Origin: Mantis religiosa
Lineage: Eukaryota; Arthropoda; Insecta; Mantodea; Mantidae
NCBI GenBank assembly: GCA_030765055.1
Contig: JAUKNK010000147.1
Coordinates: 2,634,001-2,698,000 of the forward strand
DNA: 64,000 nucleotides
Direction of reading: 5' to 3'
Below, in pieces: positions 21,575 through 32,279 of the stretch. Each line of letters opens with the position of its first letter. Within the stretch, counting starts at the first letter, position 1. The position numbers were made by a program, and so were the translations under genes. Below the pieces are notes generated by a model. It was not told where the DNA came from. It did no database searches and was given only the letters and a program-made list of their open reading frames with translations.

Positions 21575-22190
21575 GACAAAACCACTGTAGGTGTTTACAA
21601 GCAATCCTCACATATACTTCTAGTGCATTCGCTACATATTGGTGTACAGCAAGTTAAAAAATATTCTTTTGTTTTCCTATCTTTTGTTCTAAGACACTTT
21701 GCACATCAAACTCGTTTTGTTATGACTCCTAATTGCTTGGGATTTGGCATTTGAGCAGCCTGGCAAAGTTATTTCTTAAATCTCGAGGGAGGTGTGGAAT
21801 ACTCATCCTTCTCTCTAGAAGTGGTTCAACTAGCTGCCATGACAAGAGAATTGGTGAACTCTAAGCGTCATTCCTGATGGTTCGCCATTAATGATGAATG
21901 TATTACACATGCATTCAGCATGGATACGTTTAGTATTGTGTAGAGAATAACAAGAGGCTACCATCTACAAGGTGTATTGGTCGCGTAAGCAGTGCATTTT
22001 TCATCAAGTGTATCCATTCCTCCTTTTGTGGCATTGTAGTACTCCTTTATCTCGGTACTAAATTACCACTTCTTCTTTCACATATTTTAATTCTTCTTCT
22101 AGATCTGAATCACTGTCATGAATACTTTCATAGTCTGAGTCATGTTGTGAATCATCAAAATCACTAAAGTCACTCTAACTCATTTGTAAT
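21575..22190 (-). pseudogene. piggyBac-like transposase, internally deleted
   Basis: On the minus strand an acidic N-terminal stretch (SQHDSDYESIHDSDSDLEEE, near 22150-22090) passes within about 20 codons into a C-terminal block: YNATKGGMDTLDEKC, then YATNTPCRWWPLVIFYTILN, then a cysteine-rich tail (CAKCLRTKDRK, then CCTPICSEC, then CEDC). The YN-x-T-K-G-G-x-D segment and the terminal Cys-rich domain are signatures of piggyBac (DDE_Tnp_1_7) proteins. The whole catalytic middle is missing, so this is a deletion derivative. Stops and a shift are also present. TTAA ends were not located with confidence. Confidence 0.75.
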
Positions 22191-22199
22191 GGATAGCAT

Positions 22200-23419
22200 C
22201 CATTCCTAAAACTGTGGCTCATAAGATTTCATTTTCTTTTGGGAAGTTGATGCCGTCCCTCTGACATGCCATGCCATGTGGTGATGGCTGGCTGTTAAGG
22301 GTTTTACCGCAGGTGACGTATAGATTTCGGGATGTTGTAGGGTGAGATGTGGATTTTTAGATTAATGCTGGTTATGAGGTTACAAGTTTTTACCTAGGGG
22401 TTGAAGGAAGGGATGCAATGCCTTGTACCCTGGTGTATTTTTGATTTTTAATTTGGGGAAGAATTTTGATGCCAAGCAGCTTGGAAGGTTTATGTGGAGC
22501 TCAGCTATTGCTGCAGTTCGGATTAGCTCCTCGGTTATCTCGGGTACCCGCAAGCCATGCGGGGTAACCGGTGCTGTCTAGAACGGCGTCTAGTGGGGTC
22601 ATAATCTCCCAAGGACCTGACAAGGGCGCTTCTGTGGTTGGGAAAACTTGCGTATAATTTTGAAGCCCCGCACCTAATTTCATCCTCCGCGTATGGAAGA
22701 CTCGAGGCCTCATCAAGCAACCTGATAGCAAAATAACATCCCACAGAATATATAGACCATCTCTCTGTAATAACATACCACTGTCATTCTCTAATTTCAG
22801 GAGTGCCACCTGAGAGTTGGAGAAAGAGTGAAGCATTTTGTTTATCTGTTTGCTCAGCCTGGTCTGAGGATTTGCAATTCACACTCTCTTAGACCATCAC
22901 TTGACTCCCCGCAGAAACTGCAGGCTTATTCTCCCAGAGAAATCTTTTTATGTACAAGCACTTCATTTCAAAAGTATGATGTATTGTACTCAGATAACTT
23001 TTTCCACTCTCTCTGGTCCATGCCATTCTTACAAATGATCATTGCTCTCTCTACTTCATGAAGAAATAGCTTTGTTACATATTCCCTAGTAGGTAGAGGG
23101 GAGTAAGGGAATGCAGTAGCTTCAAAGTGATAGTCAAACGTATTGTGAGTTGGTTGGCATGTGATGACATTGAAATTATATTCTATTTATATCACCGGGA
23201 GGGAAAAAACAACGACTTACCATTTGAATTGCAAAGTTAAAAAATATCAATGAATATTTCGAAAATGGTTAACACTACAAAAATTTTACTTGAGAAAAGT
23301 TGTATGCTTTAACGTTATCCAACTTTTTCTTTTATTTATTGTGTCCTAATTTTTTGTCTATCGCTTACTGAAGAGTACTTCAACACTTCAGAGATTCTTT
23401 CTCAGAAAATTCAAAATAT
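22200..23419. other. No recognised feature
   Basis: 22380-22820 has higher GC and a 111-codon minus-strand frame without a known motif. The rest is AT-rich. No repeat partner was found in the window. Confidence 0.35.
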
Positions 23420-24120
23420 TGTTACCGATTGCATTGTTGTGTTGGAGCCGCCGTAATGCCGGAACTGTGCGCGTGGACAGGAAAGAAAGAGACAGGGTGT
23501 AGCGTGCAGAGCTGGACGCCTGCCGAGAGTGAGAAACAGAGAGACAGGGGAATGTTCTGGAATTTTCCGCTTTTCTGATGCCGTCGGGATTGTTATCGAG
23601 TGTTCTGCAGCATTCTAGAAACAATGGCTGGCGTATAAAAAACCCCGCAAGGTGTTAAGAGCAGCAGTTGTGTAGTTGAGCTGTGCTATGGTTTTTGTGA
23701 CAGTGGAAATTTTAACTGTACGGCAGTAATTGTTTCCGTTTTTTACATGCAGCGGAGCATCAAGTCGACCTTGAAAACTGTTGTTTGTCAATGTCACGTC
23801 TTTTTTGTTGTAGTTTACGTCCTCCAACGTTAAGTCCTATCGGACGGTGAATGAATTGGGTGAAATGATGCTTAAATGAGTCCAGAGTCCATAGAGCTTA
23901 GTTACCCGACATTCGTCTTGAAGGATAAGGGAAAACTACGGAAAATACCTTAACCAGGTAACTCACCCTGACGTAGATTCGAACTCGGGATCTCTTGAGC
24001 GTGAGGCAGACACGCTACCATCTACGCTACCGAGGGGGGCGTCACGTCTTTTTGCTGCTGCAAAGGCTGTGTAAAGGTTTTTAGTGCAATGAAGAGTTGT
24101 CTCTCTCTCTCTGTTTGTTT
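23420..24120 (+). repeat. LTR of a second type (family C), 3' part unclear, with a SINE inside
   Basis: Starts TGTTACCGATTGCATTG after atat (23416-23419). A TATA-like box gcgtataaaaaac lies near 23632. It matches, in inverse orientation, 51396-52023 (acagcattctagaaacaat, taccgattgcattgttgtg-like start, gtcgaccttgaa). The sequence resumes after the SINE-A at 24041, but I cannot see the typical GTCACA end before the next SINE at about 24125. Confidence 0.75.
23807..24040 (-). repeat. SINE-A copy, minus strand, inside the LTR
   Basis: Complete minus-strand copy with tail cgtcctccaacgttaag at the left and tRNA-like head at the right. Flanked by a 13-bp duplication gtcacgtcttttt (from 23793 and from 24041). 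Confidence 0.92.
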
Positions 24121-24124
24121 TTCA

Positions 24125-24375
24125 TTAACTTGTCCCATTTATACCCCAATGGTCTAATCGGCGGCCGTTCTCCTTTGGAACTTACCGAAGGTCTTTAACT
24201 CGAATTCTTTAGGTTTTACTTATTAGATCACGCACACATTCACACTCTAATTCGTACTTCCAGACTCTGGGGAAGATGGGGAGTTATCTTGGTCAGAGAA
24301 AAATGTCCACCCCCAGCGCAAGAATCGAAAACGGGACCCCTAGCACGACAGACAGCTGCTCCACCGATAAAGAGT
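24125..24375 (-). repeat. SINE-E copy
   Basis: Aligns with 41205-41455. The minus strand of the right end resembles a tRNA head (degenerate box B within aacgggacccctagcacg). The left end aatggtctaatcggcggcc also resembles a tRNA 5' half on the plus strand. The middle shares accgaaggt, gatcacgcac and cagactctggggaagat. Confidence 0.75.
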
Positions 24376-24639
24376 GTTTCAAAGTTCTGTAAGCAATACT
24401 TTTGGTTCTAGTAACCTACGAAGTCAGAATATGAAATTTATTTGATATGAAAAGAGATATTAAACAATGGTAATTTAATTGAAATCTTTACAGCTAGTTG
24501 AATGATATTAAAAGTTTCCTTAAATTTCGGATATCATGAGTAGTTTTGTATGAATGCACCATTTTGAAAATTTTGGTGTTGTATATTTGGAAGATGTTGC
24601 ACTAATTGCTAGGATAGTATTAGGTTTACTACAGAGGGA

Positions 24640-25185
24640 AATTGGCACTGCAACCAGCCTTGATCTATTGTAACTAAGCCACTAAGTGAGGCATCCTCGG
24701 GAGGAAGGTTTAGGCGAGAGGAGAAAGTGGGCGGCCGGCCAAGGAGCCACGACAATACAAAGGGCAGGCTACCTACCTTTTAGTTAGATGGATGCCTCAC
24801 CCGGTAGGCCAGGACAACGATCATTTCCCCCTCCTGTGGTTCGGAAGCGGTCCCAGCAGTTGGCTCTGAGACGGGCAACCGACTTATCGCAAGGATAAAT
24901 TGGCCATTCAGAACATATCATTTTACGATGCACCGGCGAGGCTACTGCCGACACTCCTACCCTGAAAGAGACCACCACATGAGAGATAATGTGAAGTGTT
25001 AATGGAGATGCAATGTAGGGACAGGAAATTCGGGGAATGTAGTTAATTTACCCAGCATTCGCTTTGCGATCCAAAAATAGGAAAAAACTCATGACTCAGG
25101 TATATCGGCCACTGGAGTCGAACCTGGACCTCCCAAATGCTGTCCACAGACGAAACCGCGTAAGCCACCCGACACGTACTCTAAT
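24640..25185 (-). repeat. SINE-B copy, minus strand
   Basis: The minus strand carries B box GGTTCGACTCCA in a tRNA-like head near 25120, then body blocks shared with 52430-53024 (aatttcctgtccctac, attgcatctccatta, gtgtcggcagtag, gatatgttctga). Ends are approximate. Confidence 0.75.
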
Positions 25186-25199
25186 GGTAACTTCGGCAT

Positions 25200-26535
25200 A
25201 TAAACGATTATTTGTTTCTGTGTTTTGCTGTTCCTAACAGTGATCTACTTACTTTAGTTAATTTATGAAAATTAATCATTTCTTCACACTAGCCATATAT
25301 AGTCTAAGGTTTTTGATAGATACGGTCAACATTAAAATTCAATGCCATAGCCAGGATTAGAACCACGGATCTCCTGGTTTCCGTCCATTCGCTCTAACCC
25401 ATTGAGCTACCATGGCCAACGTGCCGTCCTGATATTAAATTCTCGAATTGACTCGTATATTTCCCCGGTAAACTACTAGCGGCATTAGAAATACACCGTT
25501 TGTGGCGACTTACTATCGTAAGTACTTGGGTCCCAGGCTTCATCATTTAACTCTTATTATCTTAGTTAATTAATGTAAATTAATCATGGTAGCTTAATGG
25601 GTTAGAGCGACTGGCCGGAAACTTGGAGAACCGTGCTTCAAATCCCGGCCATGGCAGTGAGTTTTCATGTTGAGTCTATCAAAAAACTTAGCCTATATAC
25701 GGCTAGTATGAAGAAATGGTCAATTTCCATCAATTAACTAAACTAATAAGAGTTAAATGATGAAGCCTGGGATTCAAGTATTTACGACAGTATGTCGCAA
25801 CAAAGGGTGTGCCCGCCTCGGTAGCGTAGATGGTAGCTTGTCTGCCTCACGTTCAAGAGGTCCCTAGTTCGAATCTTTGTCAGGGTGAGTTATCTGGAGA
25901 AGGTTTTTCTGGGGTTTTCCCTTATCCTTACAGACGAATGTCGGGTAGCTCTAAGCTCCATGGACCCTGGGCACATTTGAGCGTCATTTTACCCATTTAA
26001 TTCACCGTCCTATATGCCTTAACGTTGGCGGACGTAAAATTACACACAAAAACACTGTGTATCTCGAATGCAGGAGTACCTAGTAGTTTACCGGGAAAAT
26101 ATGAGTCAACTGGAGAATTTAATGTCAGGACGGCAGGCAATGGGTTAGAGCGACTGGATGGAAACCAGGAGATGCGTGGTTCAAACACGGGCCATGGCAT
26201 TGAATTTTCATGTTGAGTCTATCTATCAAAATACTTAGCCTATTCTAGTTTGAAGAAATGATCAATTAACTAAAATAATAATAGTTAAATGATTAAGCCT
26301 GGGACTCAAGTACTTACGACACTAAGTCGCCACAAACGGTGTATCTCGGATACAAGAGCCCCTAGTGATTTACCGGGGAACTATGAGTCACTTGGTGAAG
26401 TTAATATCAGGACGGAAGAACGACATGGTAGCTCAATGGGTTCGAGCGACTGGACGGAAACAAGGAGATCCGTGGTTCAAATCCTGGCCATGGCATTGAA
26501 TTTTCATGTTGACTATTTTGGTGATCTACTTGGCT
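25200..26535. repeat. SINE-D cluster: one inverted and three direct partial units
   Basis: The tRNA-like head tggtagctcaatgggttaga with B box GTGGTTCAAATCC, followed by ggccatggcattgaat and ttcatgttgagtc, recurs on the plus strand at about 25585, 26130 and 26420, and on the minus strand at about 25345-25425. A spacer block (gcctgggactcaagtactta through tttaccggggaactatgagt) repeats between heads. The first unit is inverted relative to the rest, giving a head-to-head pair around 25585. Confidence 0.85.
25811..26042 (+). repeat. SINE-A copy inside the SINE-D cluster
   Basis: A full plus-strand copy from gcccgcctcggtagcgtag to acgttggcggacgtaaaatt. It interrupts a SINE-D spacer (…cgcaacaaagggtgt before and ctgtgtatctcg after). 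The target duplication is short or degraded. Confidence 0.88.
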
Positions 26536-26539
26536 AAAC

Positions 26540-27269
26540 ATAGTTATGAATTACTGCTGGTAATTGGCAGAGGATAAAAGAATAAAGCGAAAAATATCTT
26601 GTCCCAAATATTTGCCGCATCTTTGCACTGTTATTATTTTAATTTTCCGACAGTACACGTTCGCCAGCGTAACCAACTCCAGCGAAGGGCGCATAATGAA
26701 CAATAACTTACGACAAATTAAACTCCGCACGGATAAAATGCAAGTATCTTCAAAACATGACATATGAAATTTCAATAACCATAAACAGTGCAAAAGATGA
26801 ACGTTGCATATACGTTATAATAATATAACAGTAGAAATGTAGCAAGTACAACGTTTGGCTTCCAAAACCATATTTCCAATAATAATGACATCTGTTCCAT
26901 TTTCGATAAATAGCACAATAACCCACAGGAATGAACCCAACGAGCCAGTTGGAAAGAGTCATGCTGGGCAATCAGCGGATTGCCGCACTAATTAGAATAC
27001 CACAACCTATATGAAATACATTCCTTGTGGCTTAAATGTTTCCTAGATATTAGCTTTTGTTAGGTAGGGGGCGATAACAGATTTTCTCAATACTTATATA
27101 CAATAACCGATATTCGATACTCGATGCCGACATTTCTATTTCTAGTTTCAATGCAAAATAGGATATTGGGAGAACTGTGTACTGCAAATACAATAAAAAT
27201 AGCTGCAAGTATTTAATGAGACAAAAGTTAAAATCATCAGTGTTTGTTTTTAAACTCTGCATTGCACAC
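26540..27269. other. No recognised feature
   Basis: AT-rich, short frames only. No match found elsewhere in the window. Confidence 0.4.
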
Positions 27270-27273
27270 TTAA

Positions 27274-28030
27274 GGGCACTGGGAGGTCGATAGGTTTCAA
27301 AAAATTCATTTTTTGTTCTTAATGTTAAAATTTGTTATAATTCTGCAGCTTTAAAATGATATATAGCATAGGTTGTCAACTCGTATTAAAGTCCTCTAAT
27401 TGGTCAATTTAAACATACGGCTCAATGGCACTCCCACTTCTTGAGAATGGTGCTTAATCCTTGATCGTGATTTCCCAAAACCTTGATTTTTCATACTTTA
27501 GGTGCATGCTTCTCAAAACTATAAACGATTTTGACACAAAATTTGTAGTGGTTATTTGCCAACGTTCCCTGAACACATTCGGCCAACATTTATGTTCATG
27601 TGATTTATAAAATGGCTGAAAACAAATATTCAGTCCTTGAAAATGTTATCCTTTTTTTACTCAAAACTAATTCATTTTTCATGTGCATAGTATACACTAT
27701 ATGTGATTTTTATTTAGCCGATATTATAAAACTGTATAGGAGGTTATTTAGGATAAAACGTGGTGCATGTACCTTTAAATTGCTACAAGTAAAGTGCACC
27801 TGAAGTATAGGGTGCAATATCTTTTTCAGGACACACGGCGTGACTTATGCCCCTTTTGCATAGACCCTTGTGAACGTAACTTAAATATTATACAGTAGTT
27901 AAATGCATATATCCTTCTGCAGTAATCATACCGAATTTGAATTTCTGATAAGGTTTAGTTTTCTATATATTCAAATGTTAATATTGGTAGAAATTAGCCT
28001 TGTCTGGGTAAATATAAATTCCCAGTGCAC
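27274..28030. mobile_element. TTAA-flanked MITE (Kolobok-like), copy 1
   Basis: 757 bp flanked by TTAA at 27270-27273 and 28031-28034, with inverted ends GGGCACTGGGAGGTCGAT and (minus strand) GTGCACTGGGAATTTATA. Aligns over its whole length, inverted, with 38972-39719 (shared blocks include gcatagtatacactatatg, aggtgcatg, tgcaccta/ttgcaccctata). No coding capacity. TTAA targets with G-rich 5' ends fit Kolobok; piggyBac also uses TTAA but usually starts CCC. Confidence 0.85.
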
Positions 28031-28034
28031 TTAA

Positions 28035-28345
28035 AGCTGTTTCAGAGCCAAGTCCACTTCTTTTTATGTCATATATAAGTCCTGTTGTGTTAAATAGTCT
28101 TTCAGAGAGAACTGTTGCAGGTGGAATACACAAATATTTAGTGGTTTTGATTCTTTTCTTAAGTTCTGTAAATTTTTAATTTCCTTTTCTGGTAATCCAG
28201 AGCACTAAAAGTGAAGTCGTTGAGGTATGCAGTGATTTCTTCTTGGTAACTGGTAGCCCACAAAAACAAAAATCATGACCGATTCCATAGAAAGCATTAT
28301 TCAAGTAGATGGAGAACAAATAGAACAACGTCACAACTACATCTA
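28035..28345 (-). pseudogene. hAT transposase C-terminal (dimerisation) fragment
   Basis: The minus strand reads TKYLCIPPATVLSERLFNTT followed by GLIYDIKRSGLGSETAL. This is the hATC motif (YL-x-I-P-x-x-x-x-x-S-E-R-x-F-S/N-x-x-G-x-x-x), the most conserved part of hAT transposases, where it mediates dimerisation. Upstream (toward 28345) lies weak similarity with shifted frames. It is cut off by the MITE at 28031, which sits exactly after the motif, so the MITE probably jumped into it. No hAT ends or 8-bp duplication found. Confidence 0.75.
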
Positions 28346-28346
28346 T

Positions 28347-29669
28347 TGTCACGGCAACAGGCATAAACGTTTCGGCACAAATAAGAAAACATTCGACGGA
28401 TAACGTTTCATGGTAATAATGAGCCTAGCTAAGCAGTTAATGATAGCGCAGCTATTGTAAACAAGCGCCGGCAAGCCAGATAACTGAGGTAAAGGACTTG
28501 CCGGCATAGATTAAGTTACGCTTCTAGAATGTGATAGAATATTCGGACTATGTCATTAGATGCCTTGTTTTCCAGAAACATTTAGTGATTGACAGAATAG
28601 TATGGTATTCATGAATTGGTGTATAAAAAGAAGCAATGGCTAGTGATGACTCAGATGTAAACGGAGTAAGTTGTAGTTGTGTAACAAGAGTGTTGTTGTA
28701 AAGAGAGCTGAACTGGACGCTGTTAATGTCATGGACCTTGGAAGGTTGTGTTGTTATGTGATACCTAAATTAAGGGGTGCAATGTATAAAGAATCGTAAT
28801 GTACTTCAAAGTAATGTATATTTGTGTGGAACGCGTGCAGGTGCAGTTGGGTTGAATAGCAACGGAGTTGGTTGAGTTGTTTAACAAGACACGGGAGAAA
28901 AAGGGTTTTCTTAGTAATAATCCTGAATGGATAGCACTTTACTTCGTTTGTACAGGTATTCTTCGGATCCCTACTAATAAGGACAATGGGCAAAACTGTC
29001 ACAAAGGGAATCTTTTGTGTGTATAAAGGGCTTCCAGAAAGTGAAAGCTAGATCCCCACGCGTAGCCGTGAGGACAGGCAGTTCGTGTCTGGCAAGCTAT
29101 TAATAAAGTCCTCTTCTGTCTTGGTCGAGGGTAGACCGGAAGTGATGAGAGAAGATATATTCGGTTTATCTGGAACTAATTAAGTATTATCGAGTAATAA
29201 GCATTCCGCCTACAGTAACTTTATCCAGTGATATATTGGTAGCCCTTGGTCGGCAACTTCGAGTTTAATGTGATAATAAAAAGAAGCAGTCATTAAACCA
29301 GGTGGAAACGGGCATTCCACTGTGATTAAAAGTATCCTTCTCATACACATCCACGCATACCAGGGGAAAAACCTCATTGCTTTACCCCGACCTAAACAAA
29401 ATTGTATTAAACTGCAGCGGAAAGTGGAACTGTGGGCGACATACATTATTTACGTTTGCATCAAACTGTCGCCAACGTGGAACTCTATGTTGGCCAATAT
29501 ATTTGCTACAAATTGGACCCCAACGTGGTAACCTTTGCTCGCCACATAATTAGCTTCATATGTTATGTAATATTACGTGAGAATTGAAGAGTGTATTTCG
29601 ACGGAAATAAAGAACATTTAGAATTTCGGCAAATTGGACTTTTAATTCTACGAGCCCACCAAAGTCACA
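28347..29669 (+). repeat. Solo LTR (family B) with a nested repeat
   Basis: Starts TGTCACGGCAACAGGC and ends CCACCAAAGTCACA. The flanks are ctat (28343-28346) and ttat (29670-29673), one mismatch. The first ~420 bp match the LTRs at 44184 and 57725 (gcataaacgtttcggcac, aaaggacttgccggca), and the last ~135 bp match the end of 44184-45250 (aaataaagaac, attctacga). The middle (about 28770-29530) is a different repeat. A gtgtataaaaag TATA-like box lies near 28619. Confidence 0.85.
28770..29530 (+). repeat. Unknown repeat Y, copy nested in the LTR
   Basis: Aligns, inverted, with 32280-32945 (shared blocks aggtgcagttggg, cccttggtcg, aagcagtcattaaacca, acatccacgcatacc). It carries no recognised ORF. 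It is absent from the other family B LTRs, so it inserted later. Boundaries are approximate. Confidence 0.75.
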
Positions 29670-29682
29670 TTATATAGGCCAA

Positions 29683-29990
29683 ATGGTGAGTCTCTCAGGG
29701 AAAAGGGATGCAGAAATAAGTAGAAGCGTAAAATTAGCATGGAGTAAATTCTTAAGCCCGAAATTCATTCTTCAAGACAAACATTTAAGACCACACATTG
29801 GAATAGAAACCCTTCAAACTTGCGTCATTCCAGTCTTACTGTACGACTGCCAAACTTGGGCACAAACGAAGAAGCAGGCATGCTAACGGGGATGAGTGAA
29901 CAAAATAGATGTATAGGACAATTCTTATATAGGTTAAGAGAAAAGTGGATTAGGATAAACGAAGCAAAGGTCAAGAAGAAATGACATCAA
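29683..29990 (+). pseudogene. Non-LTR retrotransposon RT C-terminal fragment
   Basis: The frame reads SGKRDAEISRSVKLAWSKF, then LRPHIGIETLQTCVIPVLLY, then DCQTWAQTKKQA, ending at a stop at 29884. This R-x-x-L-A-W...C-V-I-P-V-L-L-Y-x-x-x-T-W pattern is the segment after the RT domain in RTE-like and related non-LTR elements. A shifted frame continues (REKWIRINEAKVK) to about 29990. Downstream comes the palindromic LTR insertion. Confidence 0.7.
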
Positions 29991-30088
29991 GGTGCTCAGG
30001 CAACTCTAAGGTTTATAGCCACGGGACCGTGTCAGCGGGTAAATCCTATGGTCAGCAAGTTTATGTATTTGAACAGGAGGTATAATAC

Positions 30089-30756
30089 TGTCACCTAGTT
30101 ATCGGAAGGCCCGAACAGCTAGCGGCTGGGAGGGCGACAGGAGGCATTCAGGATACGCCCTCCCATTTATCTTGTAGCGCAAACGAGGGGATGGTTGGAA
30201 AAACATCACTAACCACCTCTTTCTCTTCCCCTGATATCTGGATCTCCCTATAAAAGCGGCTGCACTTGGCGAGTCAGTTCAGTTCTTGGCGAGCAGCCGG
30301 AGGAGCGCCGTGCTAGTGAACGGACTAAAAGATTGTGTACGTGCATCGGAGGAGTTGTACGTAACTGCGAGTGCGGAGTGGACCTGTGCCAGACGAACTG
30401 GTGAATTTTAATTTTCTGCGCTACGCACTCGCAATTACGTACAACTCCTCCGATACACGTGCAAAGTCTTTCTGTCCGTTCACTAGCACGGCGCTCCTCC
30501 GGCTGCTCGCCATGAACTGAACTGACTCGCCAGCTGCAGCCCCTTTTATAGGGAGATCGCTGTTTCTGGAAGCCTCGCGATTTAGTGAATCATCCCGACT
30601 GTTACAGATATTAGGGTAAGGGAAAGAGATGGCTAGCGATGTTTTTCCAACCATCCTCTCGTTAGCGCTACAAGCTAAATGGGAGGGCATGGCCTGCATG
30701 CCTCCTGTCGCCCTCCCAGCCGCTAGCTGGTCGGGCCTTCCGATAATTAGGTGACA
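30089..30756. mobile_element. Palindromic head-to-head LTR insertion 1 (family A)
   Basis: The left part is the first ~336 bp of an LTR in plus orientation (TGTCACCTAGTTATCGG at 30089 to gcgctacg near 30424). The right part is an inverted copy of the same 5' portion, ending ...CCGATAATTAGGTGACA at 30756. Arms 30089-30374 and 30425-30756 pair; the left arm lacks about 46 bp present in the right. Both outer ends are U3 ends. The 4-bp flanks atac (30085-30088) and atgc (30757-30760) differ by one base. Both arms contain a ctataaaag TATA-like box. Confidence 0.88.
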
Positions 30757-31940
30757 ATGCTGCATGTTCTATGTTAGGGCAGGGCTACCCTGAAAATTCG
30801 CCGAAAATATTGAAAATTAAGGAATTTTCTTTCTTGGTATGTTCGGTAGCTTACTCTTTGTAGTAAGAGATGGTATCCTATTTTTATCATTTTCAATATT
30901 TTAGGCCATCACGTGAAAATATAAAGAGACCTTTACAAATCGTTAAAAGTAACAATTATTGCGCTAAAGTTAATTTTCTGAGAATTTTTTTCTATCAATT
31001 TTCAGTACACAAAATGCCTCACGCGTCAAAGTTTTTCATTTAATTTGGTGAAACTAAAATGATAGGTCCATACCATGTCAATAAGAAACTTTACCATGCC
31101 CCTTCTTGTTAATGCTCATGTTTTGAAAATTATATGGTGTAAAGAAATAAAGAAAGTTACGAATTTCAAAAATTTTAGAGCTAACACAGGGAAAATATTT
31201 AAGAACAAATGTTACAGGAATATTCCAAACAATAAGAATGTGGTTCTTTTAAAATTGATCTCTACTAACCAAAACCAAAAATTGAACCCTTATTCTCAAA
31301 TTTTTTACGCGTAGAGCTATTTTAATTTTTACAATATTCTCTCAATAAATAATTAATAACGAATGAACTATTTGGTCTATTAACATGGAAATTTGCATGC
31401 TATTTTAAACCGGTAACTCTAATTATGTGACTAAATTACGTAACGGTAGGGTTTTTATTATTATAGAAGTTGGAATTTTCAGTGTGGCCTTGCCTTAAAT
31501 TTTATTGCGCTGAATTTGTAATGGAAACTGTACAAATAAATATATAGCATATACCATGTCATCTTGAAAAGTAACGAAAGTGTTCTTAAATGAATCTCAC
31601 AGTAAATCTCGAGGAAATTTCTATTCACTATTTTCTATAAACGTGTGTAGCCAGTTTCATTACTCTAACACTAAAACTGCGACTCAAGGAGCACCTTAAA
31701 TAATGAAAAATGCTGACATTTTCAATAGCGAGAAAGAAAGGATAAAAAATTAGAATTCACATCTATCACTAGCATTGACGTAACTTTCAAACTACATTAA
31801 GGCATTTAAAAATGCCTTGTGGATGCTAACTAAGCATTCTTTGGAGTCAGAAAGGCTTATATTATTTTATAGACTAAAAGGAGGAAAAGGTGATTTTTTG
31901 AAAATGTTCATGAAATGTCAGTCATCCATATGCTGGCAAC
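30757..31940. other. No recognised feature
   Basis: AT-rich DNA with short frames (for example 31075-31314) that show no known motif. Confidence 0.4.
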
Positions 31941-31948
31941 TTGCGAGG

Positions 31949-32200
31949 CCACGCCATTCCTCAGTGGTTAGACCGCTTGGCTCTCAGCAAGGCGGCCCGG
32001 GTTCTATCCCAGGCGACCGAAAAGTGAGATTTGTGATGGACAACGCGGTGCTGGGCGGGTTTTCTCCGGTTTCCGGTCTCCGGTTTCCCGCACCAGCTCA
32101 TTCCGCCGATGCTCCATCTTTATCTCTGGTATCAACAGTGTCACCGCCTGCGGTGTCATATGTAGTAAAAGGGGGCGTTAAACACTAAACATTTCATTTG
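31949..32200 (+). repeat. SINE-C copy
   Basis: Head ccattcctcagtggttagac with B box GGGTTCTATCCC, body aaagtgagatttgtg, and tail gtagtaaaagggggcgttaa. Essentially full length compared with 5220-5471. Target duplication not clear. Confidence 0.88.
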
Positions 32201-32279
32201 GCGACTTACGTAAGTACTTAATTCCCAGGATATATAATTCAGAACACTATTAGGTGAGTCATGGTAGATGATGCACGTT

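Noticed and set aside
25585..25660. Possible tRNA gene
   Set aside because: tRNA-like A and B boxes belong to SINE-D; the sequence does not close into a full cloverleaf and is repeated with a non-tRNA body.
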